28,384 nucleotides of DNA from Gracilaria domingensis (taxonomy: Eukaryota > Rhodophyta > Florideophyceae > Gracilariales > Gracilariaceae), in assembly GCA_022539475.1 (NCBI GenBank), contig VCMS01000455.1, positions 1 to 28,384 of the forward strand. The letters run 5' to 3'. The position numbers and the translations under genes are program-made. The notes beneath the pieces are model-generated. The model was not told the origin of the DNA. It saw only the letters and a program-made list of their open reading frames with translations, and did no database searches. Positions within the stretch are counted from its first letter, which is position 1. Each line of letters opens with the position of its first letter. Positions 1 to 8,292 of this stretch are shown in pieces.

Positions 1-58
1 AGAGTGAAGTAGACTGCTATGTCCAACGCGAGTTCATGTATACCGAACGACATCGACG

Positions 59-195
59 GATGTGCCTGATTTGCGGCGAAGCCAGTAGAATGCCATAGAA
101 AGATGTCTTGAGTCGCGGCTGCGGCGGAGGTGCTGGGGTGTCGTAGAAAGATGTGCTGAGTTGCGGCGAAGGCGTGGGATGGGATGCTATATCGA
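59..195. repeat. Degenerate ~43-48 bp tandem repeat, about 3 copies
   Basis: Three successive segments start with GATGT at 59, 102 and 150. Each continues with a variant of a TGAGTTGCGGCGAAGG-like core, and the copies are joined by a TAGAAA-like spacer. Copy lengths are about 43 and 48 bp, and copies 2 and 3 are the most similar. No convincing coding frame runs through it. It is the only structure seen before the first gene's upstream region. Confidence 0.55.
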
Positions 196-276
196 GGATT
201 ACGTAGGATCTAAAGCCTGTGCACACCCTGACTGAGTTTCAGAAGTTTACAAGTGTAGAGTAGCATTTCGGACTAA

Positions 277-283
277 TATAAAA
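277..283 (+). promoter_or_regulatory. Candidate TATA box upstream of paralog A
   Basis: A perfect TATAAAA lies 264 bp upstream of the chosen ATG of the first paralog. A CACGTG palindrome inside TACACGTGTA follows at 315-324. A short ATG-initiated frame (307-492, 61 codons) begins about 24 bp after the TATA box, so it would be an upstream ORF if transcription starts there. The distance to the main ATG is long, so the assignment is tentative. Confidence 0.25.
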
Positions 284-540
284 CCTGGAACTATCGTCTA
301 GGACACATGAATTATACACGTGTAAAAGAACGGCGTTCTTCGCCACGCAAATCTTACATATACCACGTGCTTGAAATCCGGTACTCTTCAGCCGATTCCA
401 TCTCTATAACAAGGGGCAATCTCTCCAACTTTTCTTTACTTCCTTGTCTTTGTATACCATTCCTCTCCTTCATTTTCGTTACAACGCTCTGAATATCCGT
501 CCTTCTATTGTCTCGCTTCGGCTTGATTGTCCGCAACGAA

Positions 541-2175
541 ATGCTTTGCCAGCTACGAGATGTTCGCGGGACGAATACACGGGTTCGACTCGGCTTTCTT
601 CTCCAATATGACGATAAGATTCGCACGACCTCTGAACTCACCTACCCGTGTTGCGCATCATTTTCTTTGAACATGAAAAGAGTACTGCGCGGTGAGAGCT
701 TTCCGTCAATGATATTCATCTCGTTTGGCGAGTCTGGTACTCTTACTTTCTTTACTGGATACGTTAAGAAAACCGTTCTGGGTTTACGATTCATCTCAAG
801 ATTAACCGCATCGGATACCGAAATCTTCGAAATGGAATTTTCGGGCCTAGAGGACAGCAACAAACAAATCTTGGATGAAGCTCTTAAGACGAAACCAGAA
901 TATCTACCGACTTTGGTACCGAAAACCGGGAAGTTTGAGCTTCAAATGGCATCGAGAGCCATTACGGAAGGCAATGTAAGCCCAGGAAACTCCTGCGCTA
1001 AGTATTGGTGTTCTTGCTTGGTGTTAAGCCGCATCATTTGTACTATGCAGCACGTTGCGGTGCTTTCTCACAAGGAAGATGATATGAGCAATTACGTTCC
1101 GGATTCTTTCGAAGTTGGTGTCGATTGTGGCCGCAGTAAGGGAATCGACTATTGGTGGATGTGGTACCCAAGCCCCAAACCATACTCACTTCGCTCATGG
1201 TTAGAGTACTTGAAACATGGAGAGGACTATGATTCCAGTTCTGTTGTTGAACATAGTCCTCTTCTTGAAGGCTTCTATCGTTTCCGAATCACTAAGTTTT
1301 TCAAGGACCGATCGCACAAAATGGTTTCTATTCGCTTCGATGATGAGAGAAACTCGGAAGTAGATGCGTATCTAGATGAATTTGTGCGGACCGCAATGAA
1401 GAACAAAACGTTTTACTTCTCTAACGAGAATGAAAATCGAACCAAACTCGTACTCTCACTTCCGATATGTCTATCGCTTCCGGAAGATCACACAATCGGT
1501 TTTCAAAAATTGGGATTCGGTGGTCTAAGCCAGATGATTTCTGCCTTTTTACTTCCTCCTTGTAAGAAGAGTAATGTCACATTTGAAAACGTCGCTAGCG
1601 GCTACTATGGCCCAGTGCGCTCTGGGGCGATACAAAAGTCCATAACTGGGGAGAAGACGAAGACTGAGAAACTAAAAGTACCGAACTGGGCTTCGAATGT
1701 ACTCTCCTACATTGACAATGACTCCTTTGAGAATCTAGCATCGCTGGCAGACATGGATATTGTGGAAGATTTTAAGATTCCAGGATTCCCGTGCTTGGCT
1801 CCCGACGAAGAAGATCAGTCTGTGCAGGAAGGGGTAGACCGCTCTCCGACAGGTGATGATAAAATCGTGAGCGGTGACGAAGGCAAGAAAAAAGCAACGG
1901 CCTCCGGAGAAGAAACTCGTGTTGCACACAAAGATTCTGGAAGCAAAAGTCAAACCCCTGAGCCTGAACCTATCATCTGTGATCCTCAGGTTGCAGAATC
2001 CAAACCATTCTCTCGTGATTCTACGGCAGATGGAACCGCAAAACCTCCTCGCCTTCGATCCGTTAGATTTGACCTCAAGGAGAATAAATCTTCTGGGAGA
2101 CCTTCAAAACAAGTGAGTGAGGATCATGCTGGTAAGGTGAAACAAGGCAGTGGCACAAAAGGCGTGAGGATATGA
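541..2175 (+). CDS. Paralog A of an unrecognised three-member family (WYPxxKP-box protein)
   Basis: This is a 544-residue protein of unknown function. I chose the ATG at 541 because a stop lies at 490-492 and the only earlier in-frame start is TTG. From this Met the protein aligns with the two paralogs at 2354-3652 and 8293-9429. Shared blocks are a GFLLQY-type segment, SFPSMIFIS followed by TGYVKK (also in paralog B), the WYPSPKP box at residues 208-214 followed by SWLEYL, GFY at 244-246, and (with paralog B) YYGPVRS then KVPN near residue 370. The last ~130 residues are acidic and low in complexity, rich in Asp, Glu, Ser, Lys and Thr, and look disordered. There is no signal peptide or membrane segment. 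The gene converges on paralog B. A Lys-rich 55-codon frame begins on its stop codon and may be a lost C-terminal extension. Function should not be assigned from sequence alone. Confidence 0.8.
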   Translation: MLCQLRDVRGTNTRVRLGFLLQYDDKIRTTSELTYPCCASFSLNMKRVLRGESFPSMIFISFGESGTLTFFTGYVKKTVLGLRFISRLTASDTEIFEMEFSGLEDSNKQILDEALKTKPEYLPTLVPKTGKFELQMASRAITEGNVSPGNSCAKYWCSCLVLSRIICTMQHVAVLSHKEDDMSNYVPDSFEVGVDCGRSKGIDYWWMWYPSPKPYSLRSWLEYLKHGEDYDSSSVVEHSPLLEGFYRFRITKFFKDRSHKMVSIRFDDERNSEVDAYLDEFVRTAMKNKTFYFSNENENRTKLVLSLPICLSLPEDHTIGFQKLGFGGLSQMISAFLLPPCKKSNVTFENVASGYYGPVRSGAIQKSITGEKTKTEKLKVPNWASNVLSYIDNDSFENLASLADMDIVEDFKIPGFPCLAPDEEDQSVQEGVDRSPTGDDKIVSGDEGKKKATASGEETRVAHKDSGSKSQTPEPEPIICDPQVAESKPFSRDSTADGTAKPPRLRSVRFDLKENKSSGRPSKQVSEDHAGKVKQGSGTKGVRI

Positions 2176-2339
2176 AAGGTTCGGAGAAGAATAAAAAAGC
2201 TGAAGGCGGTATGGAAGTGGCAAACGTGGACGGGGATGAAGATTCGGAGGTTGCTTTTGATGCGTTTAATGAAGAAAGCACTAATAAGCTGAAGGAAAAC
2301 ATACGTAATTTGAAGCGTAACAAAAACAAATCGAAGTAA
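2172..2339 (+). CDS. 55-aa Lys/Glu-rich ORF overlapping the stop of paralog A (ATGA)
   Basis: The ATG overlaps the TGA stop of paralog A as ATGA. The frame is -1 relative to paralog A, is open from 2136 and ends with TAA at 2337-2339, only 14 bp before the end of convergent paralog B. The peptide alternates Lys-rich and acidic patches and ends in KNKSK. Paralog B also ends in a Lys-rich tail (KGKKVKK). This suggests the frame was once, or still is, the C-terminal tail of paralog A, reached by an indel or a frameshift. A separate small protein or chance is also possible. No canonical slippery heptamer was seen in the 2136-2175 overlap. Confidence 0.35.
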   Translation: MKGSEKNKKAEGGMEVANVDGDEDSEVAFDAFNEESTNKLKENIRNLKRNKNKSK

Positions 2340-2353
2340 AGAAACACGGTGCT

Positions 2354-3652
2354 CTACTTCTTCACTTTTTTCCCCTTGTCATTAATGTTTTTTGTTGGGG
2401 CTGAACGCTTTCGGTCGGCACCGGGCACCATCTTCAACGCAAATGTAAGATCCACCATTTCCTTTATGTTTGCCGATGAATCTTGCTTTAGCTTGTTCAC
2501 AATGGTATTCGGCAGCTTCCTCTTCCCAGGATCACTATCTTTTTCAAACTTTTTGATCTCGTCTCCAGAGATCTTTGAGCGTATCGGTCCGTAAATTCCG
2601 TTCGGAATAAGGTCGGATGGAAAAATGACCAGATCCACCAAAGATTGGAGTCCTGAAGAACCCCAAGCATTTACCCCTTTGCATCCTTTATCATTCTCGA
2701 AGCGGATATGAAGCGGGATTGCGTGAGTTATTCTAGCTCTCTTGTGCCACTTTTCGTTAACAAACGCTCCTTTCACACTACTCCCGAAGACCAAATAAGC
2801 TTCCGATGTGCAATTATTCTCATCAGAATATTGCAGGGTGCATAGTTCTCCATTATTTTTGTCCTCTGATTGAGAGATTCGTACCAAATAGAACCCTCCG
2901 AGGACCGGATGCAGCTCAGTTTCGGCAAACTCGACCTCTTTCCTTTCCAAAACTTCTCTCGCTCCAAGAAATAGTATGAATTTCGTTAGGATCATGGGCC
3001 TTGCAGACGGATACCAGCACCAAAATATATCCTCCTGCCTCTCGTCTGTAGACGAAGTTAATGGTTTTGAGAGCAAGAATTTCTTTTTGGCTCTCTCGTC
3101 CATTTTCATGAAGTGAATAACAGCAACTGTTACCTGAGCGTACCGCAAAGCTAGTCCTGCGACCCAGCTTTCTTGGAGACGTTTCCCGGGTATGCCTGAC
3201 TCAGAGGATTTATATTTCTCTGATATTTTCAACGGAACTTCCTCAACTGTGTTCCTCTCGGCCTTGAGAATCAGTCCTTTCTCTGGAATCCCAGGCTTGC
3301 TAGCCGCAGCCAAAAGCATATCGTTCTCCTTCTCGTATGTGAAGTTCACGATTCCATTCTTCATCACTTCTTCGTCCACCTCAAAAAGGAAGGCAGCGCC
3401 ATCTTTTCTTAGATAGCCCGTCACACAGAGAATGACCTTGGCATCCAAAGCACTAATGAACACCATGTGTGGAAAGGATTGCCCAATACTCAGTTTCTTG
3501 AACTCCTCGTTCAATGAAAGAGACTCTGGTGTATCGGCATGATTATCTGGAGCCGGATCTCTGTAATAGAGAAGAAGACCGGGGACCAAAGCAGTCGATG
3601 AATCCTTACCATCATCTTCCATGGCGTAGGTGAACTTCACGGTTGCAAACAT
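2354..3652 (-). CDS. Paralog B of the three-member WYPxxRP-box family
   Basis: This is a 432-residue protein of unknown function. The open frame continues upstream to 3787, but I chose the ATG at 3650-3652 because the protein then starts MFA..., matching the MLC... and MFC... starts of the other paralogs, and places the Trp box at a similar position (W213 against 208 and 198). Visible blocks are GLLLYY, SFPHMVFIS, TGYLRK, WCWYPSARP ending near 219, GGFYLVRIS, an IPLHI...GSSGLQSLVDL segment, IYGPIRS and KLPN. The C-terminus is Lys-rich, with a KKVKK end and nuclear-signal-like KRS. The gene converges on paralog A with almost no intergenic DNA. It diverges from the ParB-like gene across about 400 bp, where the promoters of both probably lie. 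Confidence 0.8.
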   Translation of the reverse strand: MFATVKFTYAMEDDGKDSSTALVPGLLLYYRDPAPDNHADTPESLSLNEEFKKLSIGQSFPHMVFISALDAKVILCVTGYLRKDGAAFLFEVDEEVMKNGIVNFTYEKENDMLLAAASKPGIPEKGLILKAERNTVEEVPLKISEKYKSSESGIPGKRLQESWVAGLALRYAQVTVAVIHFMKMDERAKKKFLLSKPLTSSTDERQEDIFWCWYPSARPMILTKFILFLGAREVLERKEVEFAETELHPVLGGFYLVRISQSEDKNNGELCTLQYSDENNCTSEAYLVFGSSVKGAFVNEKWHKRARITHAIPLHIRFENDKGCKGVNAWGSSGLQSLVDLVIFPSDLIPNGIYGPIRSKISGDEIKKFEKDSDPGKRKLPNTIVNKLKQDSSANIKEMVDLTFALKMVPGADRKRSAPTKNINDKGKKVKK

Positions 3653-4056
3653 GTCGAGAAGAGGATTTAGGAAGAAAATGCTATTGAACTCAAGACAGCT
3701 GATGGGAAATGGGAATATTGGCAGTGAAGAGTGACGGGAATAGGGACGAAGAAGGAAGTAACGTGCGTTTACGTTACGAAGCCGCACTTTCCAAATTATT
3801 GCATATCATGTGTCATGTGATATTTTTCGAGCTACTTGGCCTTCAATTTATGTTTTTCAACTCCACACCTGACCCCATTTTCATCCACGTGTACAATGTA
3901 GATCGACTGTAGCTACCATACCAGTTCTATTGCCACCCAAACCTTACCCCGTTTTCCCTACTCCCTTTCAGTTCAAACGGTCAAAAAAGTAACACTCTTG
4001 ATGCGTTCCTTACATTCCCCTAGAGATTGAAGAGGTGTGCTTTTCATACACATAAC
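3653..4056. promoter_or_regulatory. Divergent intergenic region between paralog B and the ParB-like gene
   Basis: This 404-bp gene-free stretch separates two divergent ATGs, so both promoters are expected here. Visible elements are an inverted repeat GTAACGT/ACGTTAC with a 6-nt spacer (3758-3777), a directly repeated TCATGTG around 3807-3820, a CCACGTGTAC box near 3887-3896, and a pyrimidine-rich stretch just upstream of the plus-strand gene. No clear TATA box was seen on the plus strand. The regulatory role is inferred from position. Confidence 0.4.
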
Positions 4057-7000
4057 ATGGTCAGAGCTCTCTTTTCACTCCAACAACTACAATGTATCGA
4101 ATTATCGTCCCGTCATTCTGCTCTACGCCCGATTGATGAAGCTGCAGTTGCCGTATTGAAGGATAAAATTGTTAGCAATCAATTTCAAGTAAGGAGTGAT
4201 GTCGAGCTGTTCGTAAGGATTGATTCTGGTCATCTGAAACACTTTCAACACATAAACATTGTGGATGCAAGAAAGGAGCACGAAATACTGAACCTTTCTC
4301 CGTCTCTTGATCGCGTCACTCACATTTTTGTATTTGATTCCATGGAAACTATGACAGGAATGACCCTTTGTGACGGAAGACACCAATTGATGGCCACTCT
4401 TCAGCACTGTATTGAAAGAGGCATGAATCTTCGGCACACTGGTCTCCTCGTTCACATTTTGCGAGACCTGCCAGTGGAAGACTGCATGCTTTTCTCGCTC
4501 CGAAATTCGCATGACTCTCTGATTACTACTCCATGTCTGGTGGATACTCTTTCATATCTTACTAAAAAGAAGCTGAGTGTTTCGAACCAAGCCGACACAA
4601 GTCGTTTCGCGCAAAGGGCTGCAAAGCTCAAGCTTTCTCAAAAAGATGTTTTGTTCTTCAAGACCATTTGTGAAAGGTGTACGAAGGATGCATTGCGTTT
4701 TATGTGGGAACATCGTCGGTCTGCTTTATTTTCGTTCTCGGTCCTGCACACAAGTGGTACGAAGCGAAACTTTTTTTCCGTCTTTGACTTCTTCGGGACC
4801 AGAGTAAGGCTTCGAAGGGGTATACAGGGTCGCTTAGCAAAAAGTCTTTCCTGCTTTCCAAACGTGAAAAGAAACACACTGCAACTTTGCTTCCTTTCCG
4901 CTCTTGTATCTTCAAAGTACGTCCTTGAAAAGATGGTGTGCGTGAGGAAAACTAAGTTGGACATGAAGAGCAGCAGCAAGATATACGATCTGGTATCGAA
5001 GTCCTTCGTCGAATGTATTTCTGGTAACGCACAGAATTTCACATGTGACAGCCTAGATGTTTTATTCCTTGATGCCGCAAAGTATTCTTTCTGTACGGTA
5101 ACGAACACCTGCAGTTTCCAAGAACTCGATCGAAACCTTCCCTCTCATTTGAAGTTAACAAAACGCAGGTTTGAAGGAATGAGAGACTCATCTAATGGCG
5201 AAAAAGTCGTGATGAATCTTGATCATGCTGTAATGCGCTCTCTGAGACCCCATTTGCCAGGTTCTCAGCCCATCGACTTTATCTTCAACTGTACCCCATG
5301 GAAGGCTTTCAGAAATGGAAGGATCAAAAGTGGAAAGCTTCACCTTGTGGTCCCGCAGGGAGTGTTACAAACTCTGCTAAACGTCCTTCGCAACTATTCG
5401 ACCTCATCGCTCTTTCGTATTCTGGAAAGAAATCAGCCTTTTCAGATTAATATTGATGTATTAAGTGCCGAGCTTTCAAGGTATCTAGGTCTCTTGACAC
5501 AAACAAAACCTCAACTACTCTTGGGATATCCCAAGCATTTTTTACCGGTCCGTCTACGAATCAAACCTTCGATGGTACCCATCATTATCCTCAGCTCCGA
5601 CAGTGAGCCAGAACAGGCAAACTGCAATGCTCAACGTTTTCCTTCGCGCTGTCGAAAACGAAAAGTGGCCCATGTGAACGCAGGCACAAGCAAATCCGTT
5701 CCAGCTAAACGAGCTAGAGATTCTCCGTGTCGAAGGTCCCAAGATGATACGAGGAAGAAGTCGAAGAGAACATTGGTGAACACCAGGAAAACGCGGTCCC
5801 GTAAGAGGATAAAGGTACAGAAGTTGGATGCAATGATAAAGTGCGCGACGAAGTGCCTGCACAAAGCCAGTCGACTGGTAAATCAATTCAACGTTTGGGC
5901 CCCATCATTACAAGAGGAAAGGATTTTCGCCCATTTGGATCCGGCTCCTTATTCCCCTTGCTTTCTCATCTTCGGACCCCAATTTGCAGTATTTGGGAAA
6001 TCTTTGAGTACAGCGACGGAGGAGGTTCAAGCCGCGGGGTATGATGTTCTAAAAGCGTTAAGGATACGGAACGGCCGACGTGCGCCTAATGATGATCTGC
6101 AGCAAAGCTTGGTTTCTAAATTTCCTTTTAAGGCTCGTTTTCAACTGATGAGGTCTTCTTGGAATGAAAGTATATCCCTGGATGACCCTTCGCACCTAAT
6201 TTCCACCGTAGAAGTGTATTCGAAAAACCAAACACTACATCGGATCTCTCTCTTTGTGGATTCCAAAGAATCGAACAACTCAATGGAATCATTTCTTGGT
6301 AGTGTTCTTTCGAGCATGACAATTGATCCCAAAACTACCATAGTCGACTTGACTGGGAACAATATTTCATTTCTAAGAATGGTTCTTGACAAAAAGCTTC
6401 ACATTTACGAGTTTGGCAAGCTTTGGAAGCTGGAAATGGATCCCAATCGACAGAGCTTATTCGACGTTTTAAGGGAACATGTGCTAACGGAATGCAAGTG
6501 TGGTGGCCATTGTCTGGTAAACGATAAGAATGAGGCAACTCATAATGCGTTCCCCGAAAGTTTTCGAACTCGAAATACTTCAGGGAAATCGTTTTTCAAA
6601 GGCATAGGGTCGGAGGATTTGTATGGAGATTATCACCCTTTCGAACATCCCAGCATTCTTTTAGAAAATGAAGAAGCAATACAATGCACTGCAAAGTACA
6701 GGCATGATGGAACGCGTTTGGAACTCGGAGGGTTTCTCTCAAAAGAAGAATTCGATATGGCTCTATGCGACCGCAGAGAACGAGTTCCAATTGTATATCC
6801 GGTTAGTGCGATCGTCGATTCTGGAACTGCAAATCGAGAGATGAAAGGTTTTCTCTCTCCTTTTCACTTTCCTTTACTCTACGTAGCCGGAATCTTCCAC
6901 AGACATTTCTATTTCTTTTTTCACAACGACAGTATGGCATCGCGATTCAATTCAAACACGCATGCTTCTGTGACTTTTGAAAGTTTTGAAGAATTTCATA

Positions 7001-7179
7001 ATGACCTGAGTGAGCTTTACGAAGAAGGAATGTCCTTCTTTAGCACACCAAACAATGCTTTAATCATTCCGACACTCAACCCGAAGAAACTGCGTGAGAC
7101 AAAAGATATCTTTCAGTGCAAAAAGTGTGGTGCTGTTGAATTGTTCGTTCAATACGGAAATTCTTATTCTCTAGAGTAA
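4057..7179 (+). CDS. 1040-aa protein with ParB/sulfiredoxin-like N-terminus and SUMO-interacting motif
   Basis: I took the ATG at 4057; the only earlier in-frame start is TTG at 4027. Residues ~10-160 read like a ParB/Srx-fold domain: an ALRPIDEAAVAVLKDKI segment, then LCDGRHQLMA with D106-G-R-H109 in place of the usual GerR/DGhhR motif, then HILRDLPVEDCMLFSLRNS, matching the strand-helix that follows in ParB proteins. VPIIILSSDSEPE (residues 507-519) is a textbook-looking SUMO-interacting motif, hydrophobic core followed by Ser/acidic. Basic clusters RCRKRK (about 531-536) through KTRSRKRIK (about 590) look like nuclear signals. The C-terminal half is unrecognised. It has CxCx3C at C813/C815/C819 and a lone CKKC at C1021-C1024, just before the end, as if a zinc ribbon were cut short. 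There are no introns. It is probably nuclear. ParB-fold enzymes are CTPases, nucleases or adapters; no activity can be assigned here. Confidence 0.75.
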   Translation: MVRALFSLQQLQCIELSSRHSALRPIDEAAVAVLKDKIVSNQFQVRSDVELFVRIDSGHLKHFQHINIVDARKEHEILNLSPSLDRVTHIFVFDSMETMTGMTLCDGRHQLMATLQHCIERGMNLRHTGLLVHILRDLPVEDCMLFSLRNSHDSLITTPCLVDTLSYLTKKKLSVSNQADTSRFAQRAAKLKLSQKDVLFFKTICERCTKDALRFMWEHRRSALFSFSVLHTSGTKRNFFSVFDFFGTRVRLRRGIQGRLAKSLSCFPNVKRNTLQLCFLSALVSSKYVLEKMVCVRKTKLDMKSSSKIYDLVSKSFVECISGNAQNFTCDSLDVLFLDAAKYSFCTVTNTCSFQELDRNLPSHLKLTKRRFEGMRDSSNGEKVVMNLDHAVMRSLRPHLPGSQPIDFIFNCTPWKAFRNGRIKSGKLHLVVPQGVLQTLLNVLRNYSTSSLFRILERNQPFQINIDVLSAELSRYLGLLTQTKPQLLLGYPKHFLPVRLRIKPSMVPIIILSSDSEPEQANCNAQRFPSRCRKRKVAHVNAGTSKSVPAKRARDSPCRRSQDDTRKKSKRTLVNTRKTRSRKRIKVQKLDAMIKCATKCLHKASRLVNQFNVWAPSLQEERIFAHLDPAPYSPCFLIFGPQFAVFGKSLSTATEEVQAAGYDVLKALRIRNGRRAPNDDLQQSLVSKFPFKARFQLMRSSWNESISLDDPSHLISTVEVYSKNQTLHRISLFVDSKESNNSMESFLGSVLSSMTIDPKTTIVDLTGNNISFLRMVLDKKLHIYEFGKLWKLEMDPNRQSLFDVLREHVLTECKCGGHCLVNDKNEATHNAFPESFRTRNTSGKSFFKGIGSEDLYGDYHPFEHPSILLENEEAIQCTAKYRHDGTRLELGGFLSKEEFDMALCDRRERVPIVYPVSAIVDSGTANREMKGFLSPFHFPLLYVAGIFHRHFYFFFHNDSMASRFNSNTHASVTFESFEEFHNDLSELYEEGMSFFSTPNNALIIPTLNPKKLRETKDIFQCKKCGAVELFVQYGNSYSLE

Positions 7180-7306
7180 AATGGTAGAGATTTCCTTGCC
7201 TCCAGTCCCAAGCAGGATTTGTTTTGTATGCCCGCTCCGCCGAAATGTTTTTTTTTGGACAGATGTCGACCGTCGAACTAGCTAGAGAAGGAAAAAAATG
7301 GTAGAG
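7178..7306 (+). repeat. Short gap bounded by a 12-bp direct repeat (AAAATGGTAGAG)
   Basis: AAAATGGTAGAG occurs at 7178-7189, overlapping the stop codon of the ParB-like gene, and again at 7295-7306, just before the retroelement remnant. Both copies are preceded by CTAGAG. The stretch between contains an eight-T run and no coding frame of note. It could be a local duplication or an old insertion footprint. Confidence 0.35.
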
Positions 7307-8113
7307 CACCTGGTGCACGAATGAAGGTACATGTGGACTCAAGCGATCCGCCTTCACGTGGTGAGTCTGTCTTCGGAGTCTGTCTGTCGGGAGTTGAAGT
7401 ATGTTCCTTTGTTGCAGAGGGATCTGCATTTCGATGTGCTTTCGGAAGATTATAGGAGAGAATTGCACTTGGTTGGAGAGGAAGAGTTCGTTTATTGCTT
7501 GAATCAAAGAGCTTGCTTTTGGCTTTGCAATCACTGTTAGACGGCAGCCATACGTTGTACAACAGATTTCAGAAGTTTTATCTCAGATTGGAAACATATG
7601 CCCATTGGATATATTGTGGATACCGAGCCATTGCGGATTGGAAAGAAATGAATTTATTGATACTGCGGCGGGGGAGGAATTGAATATATCGATGGAGCTA
7701 CCAGTTAGAGTTCCTATTGAGTCTTCAGATGATTCAAGACGACTGAACAAGCGTGAAGAACAACAATCTTTACTGAGAATGGTGCCAGATGAACTGCCGC
7801 AAGTTGTGTCCTCACGAGAAGCAGAGACGAGGTTATCGCAGCTTTTTGTGAAACAAACTTTTACTGCATCCATTAGGAACGATGTAAGAGGCTGAATTGT
7901 TCTTGCCGGCCTAGTGTGCTTAATACTGTTGAGCACTATATACTGCATTGTCCAAAGAGAATCTTATCGAGACGCTTCTGTCTGCCTACTCTGCGATAAC
8001 AAAAAGGTCTAGCTGTTGATGAAATCATTAGAAAATGGCCTGAAAGATTACTGGCTTTCTTATTGAGAGAGCGAGGCTTTTACGAGAAATGCTCTATACT
8101 ACACCGTAATTAG
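7307..8113 (+). pseudogene. Decayed non-LTR (LINE) retrotransposon: RNase H and 3' end
   Basis: Several frames in succession carry pieces of a LINE-type RNase H and tail. The start around MKVHVDSSDP (from ~7321) may be the first catalytic Asp strand. ESKSLLLALQSLL (7498 on) matches the second Asp/Ser-Lys helix. DILWIPSHCGLERNEFIDTAA (7605 on) is the classic W-[IV]-P-x-H-x-G-x-x-x-N-E-x-x-D signature. Downstream, in another frame, NTVEHYILHCPKR resembles the Cys/His knuckle of LINE 3' ends, and a final segment ending LLRERGFYEKC stops at 8111-8113. At least three frame changes and an internal stop make it a pseudogene. No EN or RT domain remains and no poly(A) tail is obvious. It sits between the ParB-like gene and paralog C and may have truncated the former. 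Confidence 0.75.
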
Positions 8114-8144
8114 GCTAGAATACCCATACACAGAGAGAGAGAGG

Positions 8145-8190
8145 TACACGTGTTTTCGGGCACGTTTTTAACTCTACACGTTTTTGTTTT
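8145..8190 (+). promoter_or_regulatory. CACGTG/CACGTTTT cluster upstream of paralog C
   Basis: TACACGTGTTTT (8145-8156) is followed by two more CACGTTTTT words before 8190, about 100 bp ahead of the paralog C start. The same 12-mer occurs twice in the 28-bp array near 12.5 kb, and CACGTG-type boxes occur upstream of paralog A and the ParB-like gene. CACGTG is the core of bHLH/bZIP-type sites in many eukaryotes. A role here is inferred. Confidence 0.35.
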
Positions 8191-8292
8191 TGGCGCGCGT
8201 CATGGTACATGTATCCGTTCCCCTGTCCTTCACAATGGTATACGGGTCTCATCAAGTCTGCTGGGGGTTCAGAGTCAAGCTCTTCATGCATC

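Noticed and set aside
508..540. TTG start extending paralog A by 11 residues (and similar TTG starts at 4027 and 10279)
   Set aside because: Alternative start codons are not expected for eukaryotic genes; paralog alignment supports the ATG at 541.
4057..4560. Bacterial or plasmid partition locus suggested by the ParB-like domain
   Set aside because: No ParA, no parS-like sites, no bacterial gene layout; the protein has SIM and nuclear-signal features and neighbours are eukaryotic transposons.
4638..5108. 156-codon minus-strand frame inside the ParB-like gene
   Set aside because: It is antisense to a 1040-codon frame with recognisable motifs, has no domain signal and starts nowhere near a promoter-like region.
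7076..7534. 152-codon minus-strand frame
   Set aside because: It is antisense to the end of the ParB-like gene and to RNase H text on the plus strand; no motif of its own.
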